Positions 1 to 15,213 of a stretch of DNA of 64,000 nt are shown here, piece by piece. Each line of letters opens with the position of its first letter. The first letter of the stretch is position 1. Position numbers and translations under genes: made by a program. Origin of the DNA: Cyathus striatus (lineage: Eukaryota > Basidiomycota > Agaricomycetes > Agaricales > Nidulariaceae); contig JAOVFP010000007.1 of NCBI GenBank assembly GCA_025738555.1, positions 2,914,001 through 2,978,000 of the forward strand. Reading direction: 5' to 3'. The notes beneath the pieces are model-generated. The model made no database searches and had not been told where the DNA came from. It saw only the letters and a list, made by a program, of their open reading frames with translations.

Positions 1-947
1 AGATGGATTTCGATATACTAGGGTTATGAGGTCAAAAATAGACTCAGGGAGAGAACCAGGAACTAGACTCCTGCTCCATTTTACTCGATTCCAGGGTGAT
101 TTTAATTGAATGAGCTTATCCTACAGCGCGGACTCGGAGATGTACGCCTAAAAGGTTACTAGCTAGATTTTCGGGCATATTTTAAGATACTTATACTTAT
201 ATGATAGAATCAAGATAGAATCACGTGAAGGCTGATAGATTATGCCCACCAAGTGTAATACTAGCTACAGAAGGTACATAGGACAAAAATGCAGGAGCCA
301 GGTACTGACAGCGATATTTTACACAAAAGGAACATAACTACCTCTCTTACTGAAAGTTATGATATGTTATTCGTCAATGATTTACACTTGACGTGGAGGT
401 TGACATATCCACCCTGTCCGGGAACAGTATTACAAAACAAACGGTTTTGATTGGCTTAGACAACCCGCAGGAGAACGTAAGTACTATCTCTCGCCATCAC
501 AATACGTCGATCAACGTCTAGTCTGCAGTCTATCATGCCACTCGTCTCCTTCATGTCATTGTCAATCGCACTGCAGTGCCAAGCATACTGTAGCTAGACT
601 AATTTTATGTCCTCCGAATTAAGTCAAGCACATGGAATCATGAATTCAGTTGGGGAGGAGTAAATATAAATAATCCTTTTACTGTAACAGGTATTTGTTA
701 ATGTTGTGCTGTCGCGTCAGATCTCACGGAATGTTTTATTCTGTAACACATCAAGTTCAATCCTTCAGTGAAGACACGGAGTTTCAACTCCTGTAGCGAG
801 TTAGATGAAATATAAACGCGTCAACAATAAGTACTGGAAATATCCGACTCTTGAAGGTTCTACATATATAGTAAACCTTCCGAAGAAAGAGGAATTAAAA
901 TTTTTTAACTTTTGACTCGTTTTGAAAACGATTCAAATTGCCCATAT
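1..947. other. non-coding stretch
   Basis: No convincing reading frame, splice-site pair or RNA gene is visible. The DNA is AT-rich with stops in all frames. Confidence 0.5.
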
Positions 948-1042
948 GACGAGAGTGGGGTTCGAACCCACGCCCCGAAAGACCAGATATACCTTAATGG
1001 TAACGGATTGGACACCACCTTAGACCGCTCGGTCATCTCACC
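948..1042 (-). pseudogene. tRNA-Leu pseudogene lacking the anticodon
   Basis: On the reverse strand this matches the tRNA-Leu(AAG) at 29461-29578. The acceptor stem (GGTGAGA/TCTCGTC), D arm and a perfect T stem (GTGGG/CCCAC) are kept. About 25 nt are missing: the 5' half of the anticodon arm with the AAG anticodon, and the start of the intron. What follows the D arm aligns with the middle of the intron of the intact copy. It cannot give a functional tRNA. Confidence 0.85.
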
Positions 1043-3126
1043 ATAAAGGGGTAGTTTAGCAGCTGAGAGCTAGGGGCACTCCCGGACCTTCGATAGCGTG
1101 GTTTGGAGGCGCATGGTTTAAGTTAGGTTTCATCTTTCGTGTAATAGACCGACTGGTTCACATACATGTCATCTCAGTCACTAATAAATTGATATACATA
1201 CAAATGGCTTTTTGGTCCGGTTGGATTGTTATGTTTACAAGACAGAAGCATGACTTTGCATCGCCCGTATGACTCCAGTCTAGAATCAAAAACAACTCGC
1301 ATGGTCCTTTTGGCTTTCATCAATGGTGCCCTGTGGTGACGGTCAAAGGAAGATAAAAACAAAAGAGTTTCGTTGACATAATCACAACAAATTGTAAAGT
1401 AAAGACAAAGAACCGCATCATATCACACAAAGATCACATGGACCAAAACGGTTCGTTGCAAATATGGACGAGCATGAACAAGGAACAATTATGCTAGGTC
1501 TGTATGTCGGAAAATTTGTAAAAACCATATCAGTTGCTGACCTTCCTGATGGACTTATATGACGTGACCAGCTTCGGCGGCGAGCCATATTAGCCACTTA
1601 TAAGGCCGCATAATCCCTGGTACTTGCCTGGTACATATTATAAATGCTGATTTGTTTTCCAGCGGCAAGCATATCAGTTCACATAAGTTATAATCTTGCT
1701 TGACACGTAACTCCCTAGAATACATATCAGGTCTCATTACTTATGATTATTTCAGACGTGCTTCCCAAAGGCAAGCATATCAGAATATATCCCCTCTGAA
1801 TATCTCTGGTATGACACTCTAGGCAGTAATATCAGGCTATGTCACATATGGTCATTCTGGTAGGTTGCTTCAAGGTATGCATATCAGTTGCATATCAGAT
1901 CATGTTACCTGTGGTCACTTCTATCTACATGATTATACCCAGGACACGTATCAAGTCATATTATCATGTGTTATACTTTGGTTATACTCTGTTATACTGA
2001 ACAAAAGTGGGTATATTGCAGGGCTTCACATAAAAATGTTGCGGGAACTTAGTGTTTGCTTAGTGTTACCAACGTGCTCCTTCATACGGTCTCGGAGTTT
2101 GGATTCAGCGGTGGACATAGACAGACACAGACCTACAGTCTTCTGTTGTAAGCAACACTGTATGACGTTTGACTTAGGGACTCAGACAGGAACGTAACAT
2201 TCGCCGGAACCGATTACGTTTCGTATTTCCATGAAGTTGGATTCCAGACAAATTCCTGCTCCATCGGGTGGAGAGCATGGGTTCAAATGCTCCACAGCGC
2301 CACCTTGCAAATATGCATATAAGGGAGCAGGTTTTGACTTCTTAAGTACCACCCCCGCTCGCTTTCCCCTGCTCTCTGTCCCACTTCGGACTGTCTACTA
2401 TCTAGTACAGTAGTACTAGCTTATTCTAGTGCTACTAGTGTTTTCAACAAGGTGAGTTGATGATTACTTTTCGAGGCTATATCACCTTTCGTGCATTCAC
2501 AGGTTAGGTAAGTTGTAGCACTTATTTTATTTGAGACATGTTTTCTCTTGCTTTGTATGTGAAGTACGTAGTTTGGACGTAGCGGTAGCGTATATCTCAA
2601 TAGCACATAGTTGTAACCACATACCCAGTTTGTATAGTATTCCAGAAATATACATGTTGCTTTTATTGTGTAACAGGAGTGCATATACATCGGTCAATAT
2701 CATGAATATAAAGTGGAATCTTGTGGTCAAGTCTAATAGTAGTGCTGCCTTCACTGACAATGTTGATCATTCTTGATATATGCTTGTCTATAAGAAATAG
2801 CGGATAAGGTGATTATTGAACCATTTCTCCCTGATCAAAAGTACCACGCCATATCGTAACCATCACTGTAATCATTAGATATAATACTGACTATAATGAA
2901 AAGACCGGATAAGTTAATTACTGAACCATATCTACCCCCCAGAATCCTGATGACTTGATATGGCCTGATATATTCATACCTGGACAAATATTGTTTTCTC
3001 GATTTTTCCGACATAACTTAGGCCCCGGCGGTAGGATTAAGTAGTGGATAAGCGGCCTTACAATCAACCACTTTTATATTTAAACGTTGCTATTTTAGGC
3101 TGCAATATCATAGCCTAAATCATTCC
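1043..3126. other. intergenic DNA with CATATCAG repeat cluster
   Basis: No gene is recognised. Between about 1528 and 1900 the motif (C)ATATCAG recurs at least seven times, three times as (G)CA(A/T)GCATATCAG-like words. The final 80 bases before the F-box start contain TTTATATTTAAACG (about 3074-3087), a plausible core promoter. Confidence 0.4.
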
Positions 3127-4973
3127 ATGATGCCTTCTATGCCTCCAGTGCAAAAACTCCCAGTCGAAATCATATCCCAGATATTCTCCTACCTCCCTCT
3201 ATCATCTCTTCCAGCTTGTACACTCACGTCGCGCCTGTATTATCACGTAATGAAAGGAAGCGTCGCCATCCAATATGCCCTAGCAAAGGAGAAAGCGGGT
3301 GTCGAAGATAGCCCCTTAATTGGTAGCATCGGAAAACCCAGCGTCTCCGAAAAGCTTTCTTTACTTGCAGCTAGAGAAGATGCGTGGAAACAATTCAATT
3401 ACAAGTTTGTCAAAAAGATCACAGTTGATGTGCCGCGAAGTAAGCTGTATAACATAATGGCGGATACGCTTATCGTCGGCTGTGATGATCCGCAGATTAC
3501 TACGGGTATAACAAGTGCTCTGAAGTATCTGTGCCTTCCGAGAAATTCAGAAGGAGAGGTGGTATGGTGGACGTTAGACGTGAACAGACCTATCATCTCT
3601 TTTGGAGCTGCACTGGAAGAACACGACCTGATTGCGCTTGCATGCTGGTATGTCTCTGCCATTTTATACGATTGCTCTATGACTTTACTAATCATAGGAA
3701 AAGTACGGATTCTTCCCTAGACGGGCTAGAAATTGTACTTCGACAATTCAGCACACAGTCTAAGCACCCTCACGCTGAGAAAAGTACCATACATGTACTC
3801 GATGGACCATGGCCGAGTGGGCCACCAAAAGTTAGTATCGACATATGCGGCGAGGATCTCGTTCTTTTCATACAGGACGAGCTAAAAGGTTACTATTCTT
3901 TGCACATATTCGACTGGAAGATTGGCGTTCAGAAATTTGTATGTCCTGTATTTAGATCGTTTGTCCCACAACTGATTACAAATAATACAGGAAGTCTCCG
4001 AGTGCAAAGACCCCTACCTAGGTTCAGCTTTCCTTCGTTCTGGCATATTTATCAAGCCATACACATGTGAGAAGGACGAAGAACGCGACTATCATCTTGA
4101 GATAGGAGTATATCATCTCCCTAAAGCGCGCCACATCGGACCGAATGCCGAGCTCTTCCCGTTCTTGGTCCTGTTGCTCCCAGAGCTTGATAACGATGAC
4201 GTATATGTAACTGAGCTATTCTGCCATGGTGGCTCCAGCTTGCAGGATCCATTGTCTCATCCACCCCCTGGACCATATGCTAGCCACTCCCAGAAAAGAC
4301 CGTTTCGCAGCCATTCTCGCGACTCGTTAATAACACTCAACGTCAAAATTCAAATTTATTCCGAGGATTGTTACTGTGATTACGCGTTTTTAATGCATCG
4401 TGATCGGCTTATGGACATCGTGCGACCTTACTTGCCCGCACTCGATGCCCCGTTGGACTCGAACGTCTTCCCGGAAGGGTTGTTGTGGGAGGAATGGGGG
4501 CCTCAAAACACCCGCTTATTTAACTACAATGAGGACATCTTCAAGATCATCATTCCTACCAGTGGTGGGCGTCTCGTCAACCCCTTCCCCATAGACGGCG
4601 CAGTGCAGGTGATCGATTTTGGAAGGAGGAGAGTACGCGATGCTATTGCTCACAGGGACACGAGTATGTCGGTAAAAGATGGTATTAAAGGAAGTTGGGA
4701 TCTCGTAACAGAGCCGAGTATTCACGAGGATGAATTCTATGAAAGTGTCGAGACATGCTTGCCATACATACATATGACCTCGAAGGAGAAATTTGACTTT
4801 TCCACTGGGTTTTTAGACGAGGAGAGTGTGATGTTGTTGACGGTGAGTTTTTGGTTAATTATACGCGTGCTTAGGATGGAGTTTGGCCCTCCATGCACAT
4901 CATTATGTTGACGTATACTAACATAGTTAAACAGGAAAATGACAGCAGCTGTACTATACTGTATTTCGGATAG
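3127..4973 (+). CDS. F-box domain protein, 4 exons
   Basis: Predicted exons are 3127-3647, 3698-3938, 3991-4842 and 4935-4973, giving 550 residues. All three introns (50, 52 and 92 nt) have GTATGT or GTGAGT donors; the first and last have ACTAAC/ACTAAT-like branch sites, and the frame closes across each junction. Residues ~8-50 (LPVEIISQIFSYLPLSSLP...) form an F-box, the Skp1-binding module of SCF ubiquitin ligases. The rest has no motif I can name and resembles the many lineage-specific fungal F-box proteins whose C-terminal half presumably recruits a substrate. The start is the first ATG of a tandem pair; a methionine at residue 5 is an alternative. Substrate and physiological role are unknown. 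Confidence 0.85.
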
Positions 4974-5300
4974 TTTTTTTTTGCTTCAATCAATGTCAGT
5001 TTAAAATTTGAATTTGTGCTTGCAGTCTGAGATTTCTTACTTAGTCCAATTGTACCGATACAATAGGAATTATTATAGGACGATTGCTTATAATGGAATA
5101 ACATGTAAACTACTAAATACTTATTTAGTTTGTACTTCACAGATTCAAACACTCAAACATAAAGTAAAGTTATAGTCGTCGAACTACTTGAACAAAAAGT
5201 AAATTTCACTTCGCATAACCCTACCACCCACCAGCGTGTACAACATATTAAATACTTAACAAAGTAAAATATAAAAAACTAGTACGACATGCTAACGTAT

Positions 5301-5416
5301 GACGAGAGTGGTATTCGAACCCATGCCCCGAAAGACCAGATATACCAACGGTACAGGTTGGACACAAACTGTCCTGGTCCTTAGTCTGGCGCCTGAGACC
5401 GCTCGGCCATCTCGCC
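5301..5416 (-). pseudogene. tRNA-Leu(AAG) copy with damaged T stem
   Basis: The full length is present on the reverse strand: acceptor GGCGAGA/TCTCGTC, D arm, anticodon loop CTAAG(G), an intron of about 37 nt and the 3' half. The T stem reads ATGGG/ACCAC, so two of five pairs are mismatched, whereas the copy at 29461-29578 has a perfect GTGGG/CCCAC. I call it a probable pseudogene, but a weakly functional gene is not excluded. Confidence 0.75.
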
Positions 5417-6520
5417 ATACTAAACGGTTTCAATTTCCCATGTGTCAGATAGTTAACGACGTCTAGCCGCGTCAAAGTTGACTTGCGTTTAAAACGAAGT
5501 GAAAAAGAATTGCACTAGTAGTCACGAAATTGAAGTTACTGCATCTGGGTCATTGATCATTGGTCATAATTGTTAATCGGCTGGTCGTAATCTGGCAAGT
5601 AATAAATGCACCACAGCTGGCCATAGGGACACACCTGAAGTCGGTCAAGACCAATAGGGTAAAGTAAAAATGTGAAGTGGGTACCGGAATCACTAGACCA
5701 TCTCCACCTGACTTACATTATGAAAAAAGTATATAATCAAAAAAACAGTTACGAGCGATATCCAAGTTGAATGATAAACCCCTATGCAATGTGGAGAGTA
5801 GTACAGGTAAGCGATTAATATGTAACAATCAACGTGAACCACCAGAACTTCAATATACCCTTAGACTATAACACTATTACTGCGTAACGTGTCTCAAAGT
5901 GCCTAGTATCACACCTTCACGACATGAATTCGAATCTTTAATGACAGTCGTGTGCATTTAATAGCAAAAGAAATACCATCCAAAAGTAACTATCTAATAC
6001 ACCGTCTCACAGTCTGCACATATTCTGTTCAACTGTTCAAGCTTGATTCCCAGACGAGAGTACATGACGGTCGTTGGGTGAAAGCTTAACATGTACTGAT
6101 AACCATAATGACAAAGAAAAGAACACGAACATAAGATATGGGACTTGGAATGAAGAGGAAAGAGAGGGAAGGAATGGAGGGATGAGAGGCGGAGGAGAAA
6201 TGTATGAGGAGGGAAGTAAGATGCAAGAGAAGGTCACAATACGCCGCACGGTAAAAATAAAACCGGAGGTGTCATTAAGCATTGGATATGATAAAATGCT
6301 TAGTAATTCTTGACGCATGCGGCAATATGAGGTGGTCATCAGATAGAATTAGTGGTCACTGAAACCAACAACCTAAGATAAAAAATACGAAGTGCCTAAT
6401 GATTAAAGATCGACTGGAAAATAAGAAATCGTCCGAACTCTAGCCTTTCTCTAGCCAAAAATAAATTTGGAAACAGGTATGCCGTCAGAAACTGTGGATG
6501 GGATCACCGTGTTCACTACT
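5417..6520. other. intergenic, no gene seen
   Basis: Only short frames occur, including a purine-rich low-complexity stretch at about 6130-6230. Nothing here supports a gene. Confidence 0.4.
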
Positions 6521-6989
6521 TACTATCACTCACCAGTTGATGAGACCACCACTCAATGAGACCACTCATTTTTTCACACCTTCCCTTTGTCTGCTTACTC
6601 TGAAACTTCACATATAGTCTAATAGTATATTCAGCATGCAGAATGTGTATTTTATTCTACAAAAATGAGTGAAGATTTGAAAGTTGAAATTATGAGGGAT
6701 GTCACGCTTGCCGTGCATCGGAACAAGCGGAAGTTGAAGCAGGACCCTGATAATCCCGCCTTAGGTCGGATACTAAAATCGCCTTTTTCCGGCTGTAATA
6801 GGGGGACGAAAAATCGTCAAAAATTTCCGAATTTTAGGGGGATAGCGTATCCAAGCTACAAATTTTCGGGTTTACAGGGGGATTATGTATTTGACCTCTA
6901 AAAATAGTCAAAGTGTTTCTACTCTACTGTATCTTCATTTGAGCATTTCTGGTGTGTCACGAGCCGCTTTACAGCACTCAAAGCAAGTT

Positions 6990-7778
6990 ACTTTTGCCCT
7001 GAAATCCCCACAAAAGTATTTGTGAATGTGTTTGTGTGCATCTCGACAATAGAGTCATTATGAGGAACCAGCTTTATTGATGAAGCTGACAATTCACATA
7101 GAAATGCCACCCCAGCTGGTATGCGGACGAATTGTGGCAAACCAAGATGAGCTGAGGGATCAAAAATATCATGGAAATGTCGATGACCAGGTAGTATCTA
7201 TCTCTAAACTTGCATACTGATGTAAAAGAGCGCACCGATGTTATTTGATGATGACACCCAATTGTGCTTTCCCCCTTTACCAGCACCTCTCTTACATTGT
7301 GATAACTGTAAAATAATATTATTACTTAGTGCAGCTGTTGCTTTTAATAATAAATAGTGCACTTTTTCCAAGCAATACTTGATCTTTAGCAATAACTATA
7401 CCATAAGATTGATTACTCAACAGCACAACAAGACTAACACGAGCTGTTGCAAGTAGTACAAGTAGTACAGAGGGCACCAATAAAGAAAATTCATGTCTTT
7501 GTTGTTGAAGATTTTTTCCAGCACCAGCTTCAGCTGTAAGTTTCACATTTGCTGTATTACTAGTGTTCGAAAGACTTTTAAACTTGTGGAATTGTTATGT
7601 TTGCTAGATCTATGGGTAATAGAGTCGAAGCCAGAACACATGTTGCATTGGAAGCACTAGAAAGCTTTGTATGTTGATTGAGCTCTTCAGAGACATGATC
7701 TGGAATGTTCTTGTACACCTTTCCAGTACCAACCCACCCTACAAGTACTTCATTTGGAGAGAGTGTTAATGTCATCAA
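6990..7778 (-). pseudogene. decayed ORF inside the 4.95 kb element
   Basis: Open segments on the reverse strand fit together only with frame changes. One (7778-7581) starts MTLTLSPNEVLVGWVGTGK. A second, to about 7322, contains LSNQSYGIVIAKDQVLLGK. A third, at about 7200-7290, contains AGKGGKHNWV and NNIGALFYISMQV. A fourth, to about 6990, contains FVRIPAGVAFLCELSA. Together they resemble a transposon-associated protein family common in Agaricomycete genomes, which I recall only loosely and cannot name. Stops and frameshifts separate the blocks, so it is a relic. Confidence 0.45.
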
Positions 7779-7779
7779 A

Positions 7780-10700
7780 AAGTAAATTTGTTTCTGTTCG
7801 GAATAGAATACTGGATCATTTCAACCTATCATTCGCTGATTTTGGGCGTGACTGAAATTTTTGGTTCATTGTTCTGTTCGAGGTCCGATTTATTGCGTGA
7901 CATGGAAGAAATTTGTTCGTCCCTACAATGGCACACTTTCACCATAGTAATTTCTGTAATTGTCGAACACATGGCACTTGCACCGATTTGAATAACAATG
8001 AAACTTTGAAGTGTTATCAGTTTTGGAAAAGAATGCTTTATATTGGTGTCATATATATCGGACTGCAGTATTGAGGCAAGTGCATTACCCTGTATCTATT
8101 TGGACAATAGCATTTCTAACTTAGTTGGATTGATAAGATAGTCTCGATGAAATATGCCTTCAAACTTAGAAATTCTTCCAACTATCAAAAGTGTATTCTA
8201 CGACACTTGGGAGGAACATTGAAAACTGTAATGCTACATCACTGCACTTGCATGTAACTTAAAAATATATGTGTTTTGGCAGAATTTTGGCCTAATATTA
8301 CTTTCCCTGTACCTTTGTTCGATCCTCCTGAGGACGTGTGACATTGCTCAAAATTGTTCTGTTCGAAATCCCTGCGTGACACGTGACCGAACAATAGGTC
8401 AAAATGATCCAGTAGTCAGAATTTCGAGTTGAGATAAAAATAACACAGCGGAGTGAGAAGCAGCAATTCACAATGTGAACACTTTATATCGCAGTGAATG
8501 AAAAAGAACTGAATTTTACAATTGCAAGCACACATTTATTATATATACAAAAACGAGAGAGAAGAGATAGACCAAAGACTGCAGAGCAAATACAGTCCAT
8601 GACAGGCAAAGTCCACCAATTTTATTTCAGTACAAAAACAAGTTTTTTAGGACAAACTAATTACAGATTCAGATTCAGAAAGTCAAAATACATACAAAAA
8701 TGATGTTTTTAAGAAATTCCCACGAGAAAATAGGTTTGCCAAATTTTTTGGCAAAAAAATTGACATGTTACATGACTTATTTTAGGATAAAATAGCTTCA
8801 AGTGCCATTATGGCCTGACTGGAGACTTGATGGTGTTGGTACTGCTTCCTCACAGCCTATCCTGCTGCTTTGCCTGTTAAACAATGCCTATAAGCACTCA
8901 TGAATCACCATGTTCAGTTAATAAAACATCAGGAATCAAAAGGGTAGTAATATAGAGCTATGTAGGCCATATAGCACGAATATCTCTTATCGGAAAGTCC
9001 CCTTTATGTAGATCCATATAGACTCATACCATCTTTTCATAGATCAACGTAGACCAATATAGCTGGGGTAGCGGCTTGGTAACTCCATATAACTCTGCCT
9101 TTGGAAGCGTAGACTACTCGTATATTACTGCTACTGTATGTATGTAGGTAACAAACATGTAGCTTGTTGAATACATTTATTACCGATGCTTCAAAAAAAA
9201 TCACTCGCAGAAATTGGCAGAATAGATAAAACCATATATATTTGATACACTACTATACAGTTGTCTTTAAACTACTCAGTGACAGCCCTCTCATTCAATA
9301 CACATCCTTAGCAATAACCCTTCACATCCATCTCAAACTCCAAAAATCCGAACATTGAATAGGACGATAGGCATACAAGACATGTCATCGATGTGGAATG
9401 TTGCCGGCGTACAGGATATTGAGCACGCATGACACTACAGGGGAATGGGAGTGGTAAGTAAGAGAAGGAGGCAAGGAATACGCAGCTTACCAGAGTAACA
9501 CAACCCAACCACCTCGCTACAATAACTACCAATCTCCCAATGTATGGAAACACATACTCAGCGCTACATCAGAACAATACATGTGAGTCATCAGTGAAAG
9601 AAAGAAAAAGAAAAGGACGTACAATATAAGTCAGTAACATTGATGCAGATAAACATTGGTCACTGAACCTACAGCAGAAAAAAAATCAGAAACATTAACT
9701 TAAGTAACAAAGCAAAAACTTACGACACAGTACACTTAGCAGGGAGCAGGGTAAGCATAGCTATTCATGTAGAGACAAATATGCCATATGAGAACATATC
9801 ATTGAGAAGAGCAAGGTCAGGCAAGGGAAAGGGAAGGGGAGGAAGGGGGAAAGGGGGGGAACGGAGGTGAAGGGAAGGAAGAATGAACAAGGACAAGCGG
9901 AAACGGAAATTTGTTTGCAAGTGAGAACCGGAATTAACCGATGATTTATGTCATGTGACTGTTTCGGCGTGTCGGCAGCCAGCAAATCGCATGCATCATG
10001 ATCTTGCTGTCTTTGTGCCGACCCCTTTCCACAACCACTTCCGATTCTCCTAATCATTTCTTACTACCTTGCTCCTCCTTTCCATTGGTTTGTCTCAGGA
10101 CTATTGTACATATTATGCATAAACATAGTGATGTAGAGCATCATATTAATACTTATGATTAAAAATTTATAATCTATATTGAAGCAAATGTGAAGAACCA
10201 AAAATTTTAAGCATCGTTATTTATGTTATACTGTCAGGTGTAAATATTTTTTTATATTCAAGAGAGATAAAGAGTTGAACTACCTGCACCTGTATAGCCT
10301 ACATCAAAATGTAGGTCATCTATAAAGTAATACATAGATTTTTATCTAATGTATGTAAATCTACATGTCTTGCGCACTACAATCTATAGTCTACTTCTCT
10401 CTATCTAGCACTAGAGCGTGCTATGTACTTCAATATAGCCTATGGAGATCTTCGTGGCTTGGCGGATGATCAATATAGTTTACCGAGCTTGGCACTCGGC
10501 TCAGTACCCGGATCAGTGATTCCTGATGAATGGCAAATAACATCCAAAGAACAAGCATCTAAGTATTTCATAACCACATTTTTTACATCTTGAAATGTTC
10601 TTTTCTCTTTTTCACATTACAAATATTTTACCCACCCCCAGTACTGTTAAAATGTATTGAATAATTTAGACATGGATTATAATAGAAAATATACTCATGC
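7780..10700. other. interior of nested element, no intact gene
   Basis: Only scattered short frames are present. Purine-rich low-complexity DNA lies at 9790-9900. TATAG/GTAGA-rich words cluster at 8950-9140 and 10270-10480 and could be the remains of another insertion, but I could not define ends. Confidence 0.35.
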
Positions 10701-10703
10701 TAC

Positions 10704-11058
10704 ATGATTCCAGTCAAGCTCAAAGCCATTCTCATCTGAGCAGTAAGGGTCTTGAAGTAATTCATGATCCTCACTGATTAGCTGTGGTTTAGACACACTT
10801 ATAGATCCCCCACTGATCACATTTTTAGGACTTGTATTGGGCTCTGGGGAGGATGTATTAGTGACAGGTGGTGGGGGGAGCTTTGAAGATTAGTTCTTGA
10901 CTGATTATTGCAAATTCCACTTGTATTTCAGCTCTTTTTCTTGGGTCAACCTCCAGGCATGGTGGTTAGAAAGATGAATTTTTGGTGCCAATTGAGGCAA
11001 TTCAGGGGCTTATATTTTTGCAGGATCATATCGCAATTGATGAGAGGATGCTAAAAAT
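10704..11058 (-). pseudogene. decayed C-terminal coding exon in nested element
   Basis: One reverse-strand frame reads AFLASSHQLRYDPAKI, then after a TAA APELPQLAPKIHLSNHHAW, and after two more TAA stops SSKLPPPPVTNTSSPEPNTS, ending ...DENGFELDWNHVA before a TGA. The consistent frame, low-bias amino-acid content and acidic C-terminus show a former protein end with at least three in-frame TAA codons. The family is not recognised. Confidence 0.5.
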
Positions 11059-11869
11059 GCATTTTCCGTGAATTTTACTATTTTTTATGGCCGAGTGCCA
11101 AATTTTTGGGTCAAAAAATAAAAAAATCAGAAATCGAAAAATCGGCTCGTGGAATCTTAATTAATACATTGTAACTATGCTATTCCGACGGTTTTCGGAG
11201 TTTAAAACTTATTTGTCATTGCTGAAAAACTCACTTAAGTTCACTCAAAAAATTGGCGGGTTTTGCTTGTCACGGACTGTAGTAAGGCAGTGAAGGTTTG
11301 AAAACTTTGTGTCCGGACATGTTTGTGAGGCATTAAGCCTACCAAATAGGACCTACGTCGATACATGGTTGAGGCAGTGAGTAGCAGGGAATGGCAATGT
11401 GCACGGAAGACAGTGCATAAGGCACTGGAAGAGGGTGTGCTCGCGTGTTCAGCCTTGGTTCGGCCCTTGTTGATGCGATGAAAGGTCGGTGTGGCTGTGT
11501 TGAAACAGGTGGATGCGTATCTGACCTGCCAGCGAAGCCTCGAATATAGGGGGACGCTAAACTTGACATCGTGGTAAAAAATTGACGCCGTAGGGGGACA
11601 CCCGCCAAGTTGTATCTGACATTTCAGAAATTTTTGGCGATTGTAGGGGGATTAGTATCCGACCTAAGGCGGGATTATCAGGGGTCCTGTTGAAGCTCAA
11701 TGAACGAACGTGACGTCATCGTTTACACGTCCACATGACCTTGGATGCAACACGACTCTATTGAGCATTTGAGCTGTCAGGCGGACATTGAATAATTTGA
11801 TCAGACTGACGTGACACAGGTGTGACAGTCTCATTGAGTGGTGGTCTCATCAACTGGTGAGTGATAGTA

Positions 11870-12603
11870 TAGTAATTGAGATGCAAATCATAGATCACAT
11901 TTGGTGAACGTAGTGTCATGTCGGAACTTCATGACGCGTACACTGCCGACTCTGTAACTAAAGGATCGACTGCGATAGTGATATTCATCATAATAAGTAT
12001 GCACATCTCATACCAACTTCATGACGCGTCGAAATGCCGACTGCGGTGATTCAGGGAATTCAAATATGGCTGTTTTCTAGCGTCGATACGGATCAGTCGC
12101 TACAACCCTGCCGAAAAAGTCATTGAAAATTCAAACGGAGCGTTGAAACTTTCACACTCTTCGCATTTTCTTTTTTTTTTACTTACAGATATCACTACAA
12201 TTTAGAGAATTGAGTTGCTATTAAACTACTCATTGTTTATATCTACTATATTTAATTTGTTTTATGGACACGATGAAAGTCTGCGAGTAAGTAGTAAGAA
12301 AGAACTTATGAACTCCGAAATGATCGCCGAGTGTTGTTGCTAGGACGCGTTACGAATCAATTAATCACCTGTATGGTATCGCGTATCTTTTAATTTGAAT
12401 TCCCCTACATCGGCACCATTATCTTCATACCATCGTGACGTGTCCAATGCCGAAACCAGTGGCAACTGACTTTTTATCAATGTACTTTCCGATGTTCACT
12501 GCGTACCACACCTAGGATAATCGAGATCTATGTCACAGTGTAGCCTCAAGCTCAGCAATAAATACAGTATCTTTCTCGTTGTACTCCCATCAACTTGCAT
12601 ATC
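11870..12603. other. 5' flank of monooxygenase 1
   Basis: No gene is seen. The stretch shares words with the DNA before the second paralogue (about 19440-19787), such as ACTTCATGACGCGTC / ACTTCATTACGCGTCC, AATGCCGACT, GATATTCATC and TCGTTG...CCCATCAA. The duplication therefore included the upstream region. Confidence 0.5.
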
Positions 12604-14726
<2,123 letters not shown>

Positions 14727-15213
14727 TTATCTACTGGAGATTTACAATGATTTTTGCTATACCCAGAAATTTGATACATATTCTGTTGTAAACCCCCACT
14801 CACCCTTTATCCATTGATGTAGCTATACCAATTGATTATAGCTTCAAATAGTTATATACCATACTACTATACAACGCTGTCTCTCGAATTTATCTTGATT
14901 ATTATACCAGTTCTGTGGCATGAGAACTTAAATGAGAAGTTAGCAGACATTTATTGTTAAAACATCCATGTCTATTACACACTACTTACTGCTAGATGGA
15001 CTCGGTGTTAGATGGATTGGGCTGGACGAAAATGGCTAGTTGTGGCTGATGAGCACTTCTCAATCCCCAAAGCTAGGAACTGTTGTCATTTATGGATTGA
15101 TAAATATTAATATTTCTCTGGTAGATATTACAGCGGAAGCTGAGTCTGAAATTTCTGCATATATGCGCAATTTGGCCCTCGAGCCTCTTCTCAGCTTTCT
15201 TCCTCGTACCACC
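14727..15213. other. intergenic between monooxygenase 1 and protease
   Basis: No gene is recognised. The distal end carries the protease promoter and a CACCATG start context. Confidence 0.4.

Larger units (their letters stand above)
6740..11689. mobile_element. nested TIR DNA transposon, 4.95 kb, decayed
   Basis: The left end CAGGACCCTGATAATCCCGC... (6740) and the reverse complement of the right end CAGGACCCCTGATAATCCCG... (ending 11689) match over about 37 bp with one indel. TTGAAG occurs immediately outside both ends (6734-6739 and 11690-11695), a 6 bp target-site duplication. Subterminal TAGGGGGA-like words recur three times near each end (6797-6880 and 11546-11650). Decayed reverse-strand coding sequence lies inside at 10704-11058 and about 6990-7778. 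Which superfamily it belongs to cannot be settled by eye. Confidence 0.75.
6523..11867. mobile_element. Tc1/mariner-type MITE split by a nested 4.95 kb element
   Basis: Perfect 40 bp terminal inverted repeats begin CTATCACTCACCAGTTGATG at 6523 and are mirrored at the right end (11828-11867). TA flanks both ends (6521-6522 and 11868-11869). Removing the nested insert at 6740-11695 leaves about 389 bp, a typical MITE size. The TA duplication and short TIRs suggest mobilisation by a Tc1/mariner/pogo-type transposase. No coding capacity remains. Confidence 0.8.

Noticed and set aside
9308..10057. Two reverse-strand frames rich in Phe, Pro and Ser
   Set aside because: They arise from a purine-rich low-complexity tract; no splice signals or family resemblance.
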